Positions 6,858 to 15,479 of a DNA stretch of 35,751 nucleotides are shown piece by piece. A model generated the notes under the pieces. It was not told the origin of the DNA. It saw only the letters and a list, made by a program, of their open reading frames with translations, and did no database searches. Made by a program: the position numbers and the translations under genes. This DNA comes from Pirellula staleyi DSM 6068. GTDB taxonomy: Bacteria; Planctomycetota; Planctomycetia; Pirellulales; Pirellulaceae. Positions within the stretch are counted from its first letter, which is position 1. Every line of letters begins with the position of its first letter. The stretch spans positions 1 to 35,751 of the forward strand of contig CAMDKL010000052.1 in NCBI GenBank assembly GCA_945900945.1. The letters are read 5' to 3'.

Positions 6858-8768
6858 ATGGCATCAGGCGAAAAAATTATTGGAATCGACTTAGGTACGA
6901 CCAACTCGGTTGTAGCTGTGATGGAAGGGACGGAAGTCAAGGTGATTCCCAATGCAGAAGGAAATCGTTTGACCCCGAGCGTCGTTGCTTTTACAGACAA
7001 AAGTGAGACGATCGTAGGCGAACCAGCCCGACGTCAGGCTGTAACCAATCCCCGTCGAACCATTTCCTCCGTCAAGCGATTCATGGGGCGACGTCACTCC
7101 GAGGTCGAATCCGAAGAAAAGATTGTTCCCTACCAAATCGTTGGCGGTGCGAACGAATACGTCAAAGTTCAGATCGGCGATCAGCAATTTACTCCGCAAG
7201 AAATTTCCGCCAAGGTGCTCCGCAAGCTCAAAGAAGCTGCCGAGTCTTATCTTGGTCACCGTGTTAGCAAGGCTGTCATTACGGTTCCAGCGTACTTCAA
7301 TGACGCACAACGACAAGCCACCAAGGATGCTGGCCAGATCGCCGGCCTCGAGGTAGCTCGAATCATCAACGAACCCACAGCGGCTGCACTCGCTTATGGT
7401 TTGGACAAGACGAAAGATCAAAAGATCATTGTTTTCGACTTGGGTGGTGGCACTTTTGACGTATCGGTCCTCGAAGTTGCGATGAGCAATGACGATGAGA
7501 ACAACAGCAAAGTCTTTGAGGTGATTAGTACCAGCGGAGACACTCACTTGGGCGGTGACGACTTTGACCAGGCTTTGGTCAACCACGTCGCCGGCCAGTT
7601 CCTCAAGGACAATGGCTTGGATCTTCGAAAAGAGCCTATGTCATTGCAACGTTTGCAGGAAGCGTGCGAAAAGGCAAAAAAGGAACTTAGTAGCCTACCT
7701 CAAACCGATATCAACTTGCCGTTCATCACGGCGGATGCGACAGGCCCCAAGCACTTGCAGATGATGATCACACGTAGCACCTTCGAGGGACTTGTCGATG
7801 ATTTGATCGAACGCTGCCGCAAACCAGTGTTGCAAGCGCTGCAGGACGCTAAGATGAAACCATCGGATATCGATGAAGTCGTCTTGGTTGGCGGTTCGAC
7901 TCGCGTTCCCAAGGTTCGACAAATTGTTAAGGACATTTTCGGCAAGGAGCCTCACCAGGGAGTGAATCCAGACGAAGTGGTGGCGGTGGGCGCGGCGATC
8001 CAAGGTGCCGTTCTGTCGGGCGACCGACGTGACGTTCTACTCCTCGATGTAACGCCGCTGACGCTCGGTATCGAAACCGAAGGCGGAGTGTTGACGGCCC
8101 TCATCGAACGCAATACCACCATTCCTGTCGAAAAGAAACAAACGTTTTCTACAGCTGCGGACGGTCAGACGGCCGTGACCGTTAGTGTATTTCAAGGAGA
8201 ACGCAAGATGGCTCAGCAGAACCGTTTGCTGGACCAGTTCAACTTGGAAGGCATTGATGCTCAAGGCCGAGGCGTCCCGCAGATCGAAGTCAAATTTGAC
8301 ATTGACCAAAACGGTATCCTGAATGTATCCGCCAAAGACCTTAAATCAGGCAAGCAATCGAGCGTCAAGATCGAACAGTCAAGCGGCTTGAGCAAAGACG
8401 AGATCGAGCGCATGCGACGGGATGCAGAATCGCATGCAGATGACGACCGTAAGTTTGTCGAGACTGCCGAGGCAAAGAATCGAGCTGAGAATACTATTCA
8501 CGGTCTCGAAAAAGCCATCAAGGAACAAGGCGAGAAGCTTAGCGATTCGGATCGTGAGCCACTTGAGCAGTCGATCAAGAAGGCCCGCGACGCAATTCTT
8601 ACCAATGATGCCGCAGCGATTAAAGCAGCCACGATGGAGCTTGATCAATCGGCTCAAGCGTTCCGTTCGACGTTAGGCGCTCAATCGGGTCCAACGCCAG
8701 CTGGCGAACCTGAAAAGAGCCCAAGCGATGACGACGCGATCGACGCCGAGTTCGAAGTCAAAAAGTAA
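6858..8768 (+). CDS. dnaK: Molecular chaperone DnaK (Hsp70)
   Basis: This 636-residue protein is a full-length Hsp70 that binds and releases unfolded peptides under ATP control with DnaJ and GrpE. The nucleotide-binding domain has [16 protein letters not shown] near the start, [44 protein letters not shown] and [11 protein letters not shown]. The linker [16 protein letters not shown] leads to the substrate-binding domain with GERKMAQQN, and the protein ends in the conserved acidic tail [11 protein letters not shown]. The ATG at 6858 is chosen because GAGGA lies nine bases upstream and because the family begins [13 protein letters not shown]; an in-frame ATG at 6831 would add nine unsupported residues. 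No dnaJ or grpE lies beside it. A sigma-54 promoter is predicted upstream, and the downstream gene is convergent with a 25-base gap. Confidence 0.98.
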   Translation: MASGEKIIGIDLGTTNSVVAVMEGTEVKVIPNAEGNRLTPSVVAFTDKSETIVGEPARRQAVTNPRRTISSVKRFMGRRHSEVESEEKIVPYQIVGGANEYVKVQIGDQQFTPQEISAKVLRKLKEAAESYLGHRVSKAVITVPAYFNDAQRQATKDAGQIAGLEVARIINEPTAAALAYGLDKTKDQKIIVFDLGGGTFDVSVLEVAMSNDDENNSKVFEVISTSGDTHLGGDDFDQALVNHVAGQFLKDNGLDLRKEPMSLQRLQEACEKAKKELSSLPQTDINLPFITADATGPKHLQMMITRSTFEGLVDDLIERCRKPVLQALQDAKMKPSDIDEVVLVGGSTRVPKVRQIVKDIFGKEPHQGVNPDEVVAVGAAIQGAVLSGDRRDVLLLDVTPLTLGIETEGGVLTALIERNTTIPVEKKQTFSTAADGQTAVTVSVFQGERKMAQQNRLLDQFNLEGIDAQGRGVPQIEVKFDIDQNGILNVSAKDLKSGKQSSVKIEQSSGLSKDEIERMRRDAESHADDDRKFVETAEAKNRAENTIHGLEKAIKEQGEKLSDSDREPLEQSIKKARDAILTNDAAAIKAATMELDQSAQAFRSTLGAQSGPTPAGEPEKSPSDDDAIDAEFEVKK

Positions 8769-8793
8769 TTCTGTCCGGCAGAGCAATGACCAC

Positions 8794-10692
8794 CTATTTG
8801 GGCTCGATCGTTTTTTCGGGCTCCTGTAAATTCAGCCAACTCCGCCATCGTTGTTCTTGTTCGTCCGAAGGCTTCGCTATGCGTGCTATCTTCCAACTGG
8901 TCTCTGGCTGACTTGCTAATTTGATCGATAGTTCTACCATCTTGCCTCGCCTTGCAACCCAACATTTGCAAATGTCGTCCGGTCGATAGGAACTAAGGCG
9001 CTCCGGCCACGTTTCCGCAGTGATGCGAAACCCATCGAAACTGACGAACTCATCACCCGCGTTGAAGCCCGCGTGGCTGGCCGGCGAATCGCGAGTGACT
9101 TTGTCCACCATCGCTTTGCCCTGTTGAGCCAGCAAATCCATTCCAACAAAAACATTGCCAAAGACTGGCCTATCGGTCGGTGCATCTTTGTCAGGCTCTC
9201 GCTTTTTCCACTCCAAACCATACCACTCCAGCATCTTTGAAAAGTCCATTTCCTGGGTGGTTTCCAAACTCCTTACGAACCAATCACTGTATGACTCGCC
9301 GGTAACCTCGGCCACGATCTTGCTAAAGTCATCGTTGGTATAACCCGTCTCTCGATGCAATTTCCACAACATCCGCATCACGTCGTCCAATGATTTGGCA
9401 CCATCGGTCTTCGAACGTATCTCTACATCGAGCAACGCTCCGATCAATGCACCCTTTAGATAATAACTAATTCGGCTATTGTTCGCGTTTTCGTCCGGAC
9501 GATAGTATTTGATCCAAGCGTCGAAGCTGCTATCGGTCAGAGATTGAGTCAGTCGTCCCGGTGCGTTCTGGACGGAAGCGATGTTCTTGCCGAGTTTCTC
9601 CAAATAGTCCTTCGGTTTGCCAAGTCCACTTCGAACCACAAACAAATCGTCGTAGTAACTGGTGATTCCCTCAGCAACCCAAAGTTCATGAAAGTGCTGT
9701 TCGTTGTTGTAGTCGTATCGTTTGAGCATTTTCGGACGAAGTCGTCGTACGTTCCATGTATGAAAGAATTCATGCGAAACCAATCCGAGCCAGTCAGCGT
9801 ACTTTGCCCGTTGTCGTTGAGACCATCGGCCTGTCATCAAAACGCAACTGTTGTCATGCTCGAGTCCGCCGCCAGTCTCCGTCGCTAAGTTTAAGAACCA
9901 ATACTCTTTGTAGGGCGTGTCTTGCCAAAAAGCTTGTTCGACCTCAACAATCTTTGCTATGTCTTTGGCGGCTGAAGCCGTATCCCAAAAGGACTCGCCG
10001 CCCAAGGTTGCTAAATAATGTTTGGCTCCGCCCACGTCAAACGTCTGAATATCAATTGCACCCAACAAGATCGGGCTGTCTACCAATTCATCAAAATTCG
10101 CAGCCCTGCGTGTCCAAGGATCACGAGCATCCACTGCTGAAAGACTTGACGCTGCCTTTGGCCAATTCGGTAATGCATCGATTCTCACAACGTGCGGATG
10201 ATCGAGCATGTCAGCCCGCGTAATATAGGTTGCAGCGCCGGTCAAGAAAGCAAAGTCTCGCTCAACCCAATTGGTGCGGACGCTCATTTCATGACAATAG
10301 AGCGAGTAACGCAACGTCACTTCGTCGACACGCGCACAGTCTACCAACCAGTGATTTTTGTCCTTCTTCTTGATACTAAGTGGGGTGTTGGTTTTTCCGT
10401 CTACCGCTGTGAGCTGTTCGACTTGTCTCGCGTATTCCCGAATCAGGTAACTGCCTGGCGTCCACACCGGCATCATGAATTCAATTTCAGATTTTCCGTC
10501 CGTTGGCACCGAGACTTCAATATCCACTCGATGCGTATCGGCTTGTCGAAAAGAAAGCCGATATTGAACAATAGAAGGATCTTTTTCATCTGCCATCGAG
10601 GTGCCGCTCAAGAATTCCATTCCTACAATCCAAATCAATATGCTAAGTCCAATTGCTATTCGTGCGAGCATTGTACAACGATCCAGATTCAT
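8794..10692 (-). CDS. Secreted M61-family metallopeptidase (glycyl aminopeptidase type) with PDZ domain
   Basis: This 632-residue protein resembles M61 glycyl aminopeptidases. A signal peptide or membrane anchor covers about residues 8-33 (hydrophobic LARIAIGLSILIWIVG, then GTSMADE). The N-terminal beta domain contains MPVWTPGSYLIREYAR, a hallmark of M61. The zinc site is H307EFFH311 with the glutamate ligand in WVAEGITSYY (about E341), preceded by GGLEH (275-279). A PDZ-like domain sits near the C-terminus (about 515-605; VDKVTRDSPASHAGFNAGDE). The start is ATG 10692, or ATG 10671 if the signal peptide begins at M8; neither has a good Shine-Dalgarno. The gene begins only 37 bases after the type III PKS stop on the same strand, so it may share that transcript, although no biochemical link is obvious. 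Confidence 0.88.
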   Translation of the reverse strand: MNLDRCTMLARIAIGLSILIWIVGMEFLSGTSMADEKDPSIVQYRLSFRQADTHRVDIEVSVPTDGKSEIEFMMPVWTPGSYLIREYARQVEQLTAVDGKTNTPLSIKKKDKNHWLVDCARVDEVTLRYSLYCHEMSVRTNWVERDFAFLTGAATYITRADMLDHPHVVRIDALPNWPKAASSLSAVDARDPWTRRAANFDELVDSPILLGAIDIQTFDVGGAKHYLATLGGESFWDTASAAKDIAKIVEVEQAFWQDTPYKEYWFLNLATETGGGLEHDNSCVLMTGRWSQRQRAKYADWLGLVSHEFFHTWNVRRLRPKMLKRYDYNNEQHFHELWVAEGITSYYDDLFVVRSGLGKPKDYLEKLGKNIASVQNAPGRLTQSLTDSSFDAWIKYYRPDENANNSRISYYLKGALIGALLDVEIRSKTDGAKSLDDVMRMLWKLHRETGYTNDDFSKIVAEVTGESYSDWFVRSLETTQEMDFSKMLEWYGLEWKKREPDKDAPTDRPVFGNVFVGMDLLAQQGKAMVDKVTRDSPASHAGFNAGDEFVSFDGFRITAETWPERLSSYRPDDICKCWVARRGKMVELSIKLASQPETSWKIARIAKPSDEQEQRWRSWLNLQEPEKTIEPK

Positions 10693-10729
10693 TTAAGGAC
10701 AAATAGCGAAGTTGGCGATTGACCACATT

Positions 10730-11950
10730 CTAATCTGAGAATTCCCCTCCGCCACAGGTCAAGGGGATTGCTGTCGACTTGAGCAAAACCGCTTCAATAC
10801 ACAATCCTGGACCAAAAGCCAAAAGAACACAGTAATTCGCGGCTGGTTGCTGATCCGATAGCCTATCCAAAATAAATAGAACCGTGGGGGACGACATATT
10901 TCCGTAGTTTGCAAGAATGGCCTGCGAACCCTCAAGCGATTGCGGTGGCAATCCCAGGGCCTTTCCCGTTGCTTGGATGACACGTGGGCCACCAGGGTGT
11001 ATGGCCCATGCGTCGATATCCGAGATGCACAAAGACTGCCCATCCAGCCATATTTTTAGCTCATCCTCTAGATTGGCTTCGATGACGCTTGGAACCTGTG
11101 GATCCAATGTCATTCGAAATCCATGGTCACCGATCGTCCAACTCATCAAGCAAGTGGTTTCGGGAATCCATTTCGACAGAGTGGAAACGATGGACCAATT
11201 CGCTTGCGATGGCAAGCAAGGATCGGGATCGATTTCTCGATTACCCAAGTTGTCACTCGTGGTGCCAATGACGAGTCCTGCGGCTCCATCAGCAAAGAGT
11301 GCATTTGCAACTAGTTGCTGTGCATCGTCTGTGTATTGCTGATGTAAACTGCATAGCTCGACTGCTCCGAGCAAAACGACTGCGGAGGGAGTTGCGTCGA
11401 CAATGGCTTTGGCAACGCGAATTCCGTTGAGAGCACCATGACAACCCATGAACCCAATATGCGTGCGTTGGATATTGGAGTCAAGCCCCAAAGATTCGAT
11501 CAAGGCAATATCGATACCCGGTGCAAAAAAACCAGTGCACGAGACCGTTACCAAATGGGTAATGCTCGCTTTCGCAATGCCTGAATTTTCGATCGCTGCC
11601 GCACAAGCTCGCTGTAGTATGGGCCCAGCATGTTCAGAAAACACTTTCATCCTTTCAGCCGTTGTCGGTCCAAACGGATTCGATGCGGTGGCAGGTTTAT
11701 AAAAAGTCTGACGTTGCGAGTCGGGTAACCGTTCCGGTCCCAACAAAACACTGCCGCGCCGCTGAACCCCACTCTTGCGATAGAGGGCCGGCAATGCGTC
11801 CTTCCATCGTTCCGATAAATTTAGCTGCTGAGCTACGATTGCCGCGTCGCTCTGAGCCATCGAATACGCGGGGATGGACGTAGCCAAACCAAGAATTTTG
11901 GCAATCGTCGCTTTTTTGACCAAATGCGTTTCAACGCTCGATAAACTCAT
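10730..11950 (-). CDS. Type III polyketide synthase (chalcone/alkylresorcinol synthase-like)
   Basis: This 406-residue homodimer-type ketosynthase carries the whole catalytic triad of the family: C138 in VSCTGFFAPG, H318 in AIHPGGP and N351 in YGNMSSP. The cyclisation loop FGPG lies at 379-382. The enzymes extend an acyl-CoA starter with malonyl-CoA and fold the product into a resorcinol, pyrone or related ring. The true start is ATG 11950: its first four bases ATGA overlap the TGA stop of the upstream FAD gene, giving translational coupling, and the remaining length matches the family (about 350-410). An open frame extends upstream to 12106, but it overlaps the FAD gene. The neighbours (FAD oxidoreductase, two methyltransferases) make a tailored phenolic-lipid product likely. 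The starter cannot be deduced from sequence. Confidence 0.93.
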   Translation of the reverse strand: MSLSSVETHLVKKATIAKILGLATSIPAYSMAQSDAAIVAQQLNLSERWKDALPALYRKSGVQRRGSVLLGPERLPDSQRQTFYKPATASNPFGPTTAERMKVFSEHAGPILQRACAAAIENSGIAKASITHLVTVSCTGFFAPGIDIALIESLGLDSNIQRTHIGFMGCHGALNGIRVAKAIVDATPSAVVLLGAVELCSLHQQYTDDAQQLVANALFADGAAGLVIGTTSDNLGNREIDPDPCLPSQANWSIVSTLSKWIPETTCLMSWTIGDHGFRMTLDPQVPSVIEANLEDELKIWLDGQSLCISDIDAWAIHPGGPRVIQATGKALGLPPQSLEGSQAILANYGNMSSPTVLFILDRLSDQQPAANYCVLLAFGPGLCIEAVLLKSTAIPLTCGGGEFSD

Positions 11951-13152
11951 TGACTTGTCTTTCGGATAAATGAGGCGCGCAATGGCGGAAGCCAATTGCA
12001 AGCCCGTAACACCCACGCTGCTCCGCGTGGCCATCTTATTTGGCCAGCGATCCAACGGCATGTTCTTTGTTTGTGAATTCGTTGTCGATGAGCCCAGTCG
12101 TTCCATCGAGAACTCAATTCGTCATTCCAACCATGTGCAACAATATCGGTGATTATTGGCATCACCGATTCCGCGCTTGCCAACGCCCAAGACATTCCTT
12201 CTCCAGTAAACGGCTCAACGTATCCTATCGCGTCGCCAATCAGAAAGGTGCGATGTGCGGATACGCGCGAGGAACTGCGGGTCAAACTGGGTGTTGCGAG
12301 CCATCGATCTTTTTCAGGCAAATCGATTCCACGTAAGCCGCACTCGGCGATGATCCCTTGTACGACTTGAGAAATCCCGCCGCTCGACGGGATGCTCGAT
12401 GGATCGAGGGCGGCAGCCACATCTACCAAGCCTCCGTCGGTTTTGCATATACCAACATAACCTTTGTGTCCGACCAGCATGTGCAATTGCCCATCCGCAA
12501 ACTCGGAAGCTTGTGCTGCGGAGATCAAGCATTGAACTCCGATCCGAGAATCGCTCTCTACCATGGCTGGCCAATTGTCTTCTTGTCGAATGGACGATCG
12601 CGTCAAACCACTGGCTACAAGTACACACTTTGACGAAATGACCTCCATCTCGCCATCTTTTTGTAGACGAACCGATCGCGTTGCGGACCCTGAGTCTGTC
12701 GTTGCGGCCAACAAGTTGCCGTTTGTTCGATCGATGAAATGCGATCCCTGTTCGATTGCTTGCTCGACTAAAATCTTATCCAACGTTGAGCGTCGAATGC
12801 TCATCATCGCTGGCACTCGCCATTGAGCTTGTGTCTTCAATATCTGCAATCGCATCGACTCGATGCAGACAGCTCCAGCGGATTCGATGGCTTGAGAAAC
12901 TCCAAGCCTTTCGAGAGAAGCTTGAGAACGCAAGTTAAGGCAACCGCCGCATACCTTTTCTCGCGGAAAAGCCTTCGATTCAACCAACAGTGTCTTAATG
13001 CCTTGCTTGCCGGCAAGAATGCCTGCCGCAGCTCCAGCAACTCCAGCGCCAAGGATGACCACATCCCACTGACTTTCATGCAGGTCGTGCATTGCAATAG
13101 TAGAGTGGGACGCCTCGGTAGATGCACTCGGTGATGCCTTGCTTGCGATCAT
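11947..13152 (-). CDS. FAD-dependent oxidoreductase, geranylgeranyl-reductase/aromatic hydroxylase-like
   Basis: This 401-residue flavoprotein has the dinucleotide-binding motif VILGAGVAGAAAG (GxGxxG at residues 35-40) and the conserved PREKVCGGCLN segment that follows it in the geranylgeranyl reductase/PHBH superfamily. The second FAD motif FLIGDAIGYVEPFTGEGMSW lies about residue 300. Members reduce isoprenoid double bonds or hydroxylate aromatic rings with NAD(P)H. Between a methyltransferase and a type III PKS, the best inference is ring hydroxylation of the polyketide, by analogy with the flavoprotein SrsC of the Streptomyces srsABC phenolic-lipid operon. It starts one base after the methyltransferase stop (TGA, one base, ATG) and its own stop overlaps the PKS start, so all three are coupled. 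M21 is an alternative start nearer the flavin motif. Confidence 0.88.
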   Translation of the reverse strand: MIASKASPSASTEASHSTIAMHDLHESQWDVVILGAGVAGAAAGILAGKQGIKTLLVESKAFPREKVCGGCLNLRSQASLERLGVSQAIESAGAVCIESMRLQILKTQAQWRVPAMMSIRRSTLDKILVEQAIEQGSHFIDRTNGNLLAATTDSGSATRSVRLQKDGEMEVISSKCVLVASGLTRSSIRQEDNWPAMVESDSRIGVQCLISAAQASEFADGQLHMLVGHKGYVGICKTDGGLVDVAAALDPSSIPSSGGISQVVQGIIAECGLRGIDLPEKDRWLATPSLTRSSSRVSAHRTFLIGDAIGYVEPFTGEGMSWALASAESVMPIITDIVAHGWNDELSSRWNDWAHRQRIHKQRTCRWIAGQIRWPRGAAWVLRACNWLPPLRASFIRKTSQ

Positions 13153-13153
13153 A

Positions 13154-13873
13154 TCAAGCGTCCCATCGCAGCAGATACCGCTCCGGCCAATGTCGACGCA
13201 TCGTGCACGGTTTCAAGCCCGCCTGCGCTGCCAACTCGCACGCCTCCGACTCGGTGAACGCTGCACGAACCGATTGAGGACCATCGAAATGCACCACGGG
13301 CGATCGAGACAGCAATTGGCAACCGATCTGAGCTAGCATGGTTCCTAAACGTGATCTTACTAAATCATCCACCAACACAGAAAGTCCCGCAACACGTTTC
13401 ATTCGTTCCAATACCTGAACCGCTTGGCGATCGGTGAAATGATGCAAGAACAAACAACAGTAAACGACATCAAACTTGAGATCCGTCGGCTGAAAGACAT
13501 CGATTTGTTGGAAATGCATTTCAATCGGCGACCGTCTTGAAGCTGGCAATCGATCTTGAGAGGTCGACCATACCTTGGTCGCATACTCGACCGCAGTCTT
13601 ACTAATATCCCACCCGTTGACTTTGCATTCTATCTGGCTGGAAAGCCGCCGTCCCACATCCATGGCTACGTCACCACTACCGCATCCAAGGTCCAAAACG
13701 GTGAGAGAATTGCGGTTGTTTTTCTTGGCGATGGCTAAAATTTCCTTTGCCACGTGCTTGCCGGTTTGACACAGTTTGTTGACCCGTCGCAGGCCGTTCA
13801 GGGCGCGGCGATGTTCCACGGGATCGATCGCGGGATCATCCATCCATTCTGGCACGAGAACTCTGGATTTCAT
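13154..13873 (-). CDS. Class I SAM-dependent methyltransferase of the type III PKS operon
   Basis: This 239-residue protein has methyltransferase motif I as LTVLDLGCGSGDVAMDV (about residues 57-73). Motif II-like VNGWDISKTAVEYA follows, and later DVVYCCLFLHHFTDRQ, where SAM enzymes carry post-motif II. Its opening (VPEWMDDPAIDPVEHRRALN, then LRRVN) is a pattern I associate with methyltransferases beside bacterial type III PKS genes. The probable substrate is the phenolic ring made by that operon (O- or C-methylation, cf. SrsB or BpsB); this is inference from context. It is the first gene of the operon. The ATG at 13873 has GGAG nine bases upstream. The 144-base gap to the divergent methyltransferase at 14018 must hold the operon promoter. 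Confidence 0.87.
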   Translation of the reverse strand: MKSRVLVPEWMDDPAIDPVEHRRALNGLRRVNKLCQTGKHVAKEILAIAKKNNRNSLTVLDLGCGSGDVAMDVGRRLSSQIECKVNGWDISKTAVEYATKVWSTSQDRLPASRRSPIEMHFQQIDVFQPTDLKFDVVYCCLFLHHFTDRQAVQVLERMKRVAGLSVLVDDLVRSRLGTMLAQIGCQLLSRSPVVHFDGPQSVRAAFTESEACELAAQAGLKPCTMRRHWPERYLLRWDA

Positions 13874-14017
13874 GATGGCTCCGCGATTAACTCTTACCTG
13901 AAAAGGAGAGCTCCGCTAGTTTGGAAGTGAGGGACCATGTTACGATGTCCTGATGAATCATTCAAAACATAGACACCGATTGTACACGCAAAAAGGATTT
14001 AGAACGATGCGACTCTC

Positions 14018-14917
14018 ATGCCAAGTGGTGCCCGAAACATGATCGAGTGCCCTGATATCCAAAAGTCCGTAATCAAAAATCACTACGACGTTAGTACGCT
14101 TTTCTACAGACTGCTCTGGGGGCCCCATATCCATCACGGCTATTGGCTGGCTAATGAAACTCCAGCCGCCGCACAAGTGCAATTGACTTCAACCCTTGCC
14201 GGGCTAGCAAAAATCCAACCCCATTCAGTCCTCTATGACATTGGATGCGGGATGGGGGGCTCGAGCATCTGGCTGGCCAAACAATTGCAGTGCCAGGTAA
14301 CCGGAGTCACACTCAGTCCAGTCCAACGCCAATGGGCAACCGCCAGCGCCGCTCTGAAAGGACTCCAACCAAGACCCCAATTCCTATGCGAAGACGCCGA
14401 GGCGATTGAATTTCCGCAGAAATCAGCGGATGTGGTTTGGAGCATCGAATGCACCGAGCACTTGTTTCATAAGCCCGCGTTCTTTAAAAAGGCCGCGTCA
14501 TGGCTCAAGCCAGGAGGCCGCTTCGCCTTGTTAGCATGGCTCGCGGGTGAGATGCCGATGAGCGACGTCCATTCCCAGCAAGCCTTGCGAGTTTGTGAAG
14601 GTATGTTTTGCCCGTCACTCGGCAGTCAGTCCGACTACGTACAATGGTTCGAACAAGCTGGCCTCACCGTAACGGCAAAAGGAATATGGACGGACCAAGT
14701 CAAAAAGACATGGGAGATATGCCGCAAACGCGTCGAAAAAACAGGTGTCCGATACCTCGCCAAAGTCTTAGGTAGCAACCACGTATTATTCCTAGACCAT
14801 TTTGACGCCATCTTAAACGCCTACGACTCCGGCGCCATGGAATACGGTTTTTTCATAGCGGAGAAAATCCCAGCGGGCCCAGGGGTCGTGCGCCAGTCAG
14901 AAGTGGACTTTCGCTGA
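14018..14917 (+). CDS. Class I SAM-dependent methyltransferase, tocopherol/sterol-methyltransferase-like
   Basis: This protein of up to 299 residues has the HHGYW segment (39-43) and motif I VLYDIGCGMGGSSIWLAKQL (71-90) typical of the gamma-tocopherol/sterol C-methyltransferase group. The acidic motif ADVVWSIECTEHLFHKPAFF lies further on, followed by WLKPGGRFALLAW. Such enzymes methylate quinols, phenols or lipid-like acceptors. It diverges from the type III PKS operon across a 144-base spacer, so it could act on the same product (a second methylation of the ring); this is inference from position only. The start is ambiguous: ATG 14018 or ATG 14039 (MIECPDIQKS), neither with a clear Shine-Dalgarno. 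The alternative is an unrelated quinone or lipid methyltransferase. Confidence 0.85.
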   Translation: MPSGARNMIECPDIQKSVIKNHYDVSTLFYRLLWGPHIHHGYWLANETPAAAQVQLTSTLAGLAKIQPHSVLYDIGCGMGGSSIWLAKQLQCQVTGVTLSPVQRQWATASAALKGLQPRPQFLCEDAEAIEFPQKSADVVWSIECTEHLFHKPAFFKKAASWLKPGGRFALLAWLAGEMPMSDVHSQQALRVCEGMFCPSLGSQSDYVQWFEQAGLTVTAKGIWTDQVKKTWEICRKRVEKTGVRYLAKVLGSNHVLFLDHFDAILNAYDSGAMEYGFFIAEKIPAGPGVVRQSEVDFR

Positions 14918-15479
14918 AAACGCGAGAAGAGCTATCATGTCGATCGTCTATTGCCAACTCTAAAGTCAGAAGTCGATCTATCGAGTTTGACCCCAGCCCC
15001 CACCGTGCGAGGAGCCTTCGTTGGCTGATTCGGCACTTTGCCGAAAACGAGGAGCAAATTCATGCGATCCTTGGTAGCGAAATTCTTCGTCCGACTCGGT
15101 TCCCCCACCAGATGACATTTTTAGGAATAAAATTTCGGGATCGACCGACTGCTGAATCATTAAGATGGATGGCCCTTGTGTTACCTTGTGTTACTTGCTA
15201 GTCGCATGCAGTGCGGCAGAAAGTTCTTTTGTAAGTTTTGCAATCATGTCTCAATTGTACCGCTAAAGTGTCTCGTTAGCCACCGATGACCGAGGAGTGT
15301 AAAAAGTCGAAGAAATTGCGCCCCTTGTACTGTGACATTACCTGTACTGATGGGGAATGGATATTTTGGTATCATGATGGCGTTATGCGGTCCTTCACTC
15401 GCAGCGGCATGGGTTGCTGAGAGACGATTGGGAGTGTACCGCGGATCGACTAAAAAACAGAGAAAGTGATAAGTGAATC
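14918..15479. other. Spacer between methyltransferase and TlpA-like gene
   Basis: About 560 bases in which no protein family is recognisable in any frame. A perfect 7-bp stem with a 3-base loop, TTCGGCA-CTT-TGCCGAA, lies at 15029-15045; it lacks a T run, so a terminator call is weak. A short duplication TGTTACCTTGTGTTACTTG occurs near 15178-15198. The promoter of the next gene should be at the right end. Confidence 0.5.

Noticed and set aside
6891-7586. 231-codon open frame opposite dnaK
   Set aside because: Antisense shadow of a highly conserved Hsp70 gene.
11951-12106. Longer type III PKS with 52 extra N-terminal residues
   Set aside because: The extension lies inside the FAD gene in another frame, whereas ATG 11950 overlaps its stop as ATGA and yields the family length.
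14978-15160. 60-codon - strand frame in the spacer before the TlpA-like gene
   Set aside because: Low-complexity Gly/Ser content and no motif; coding status unsupported.
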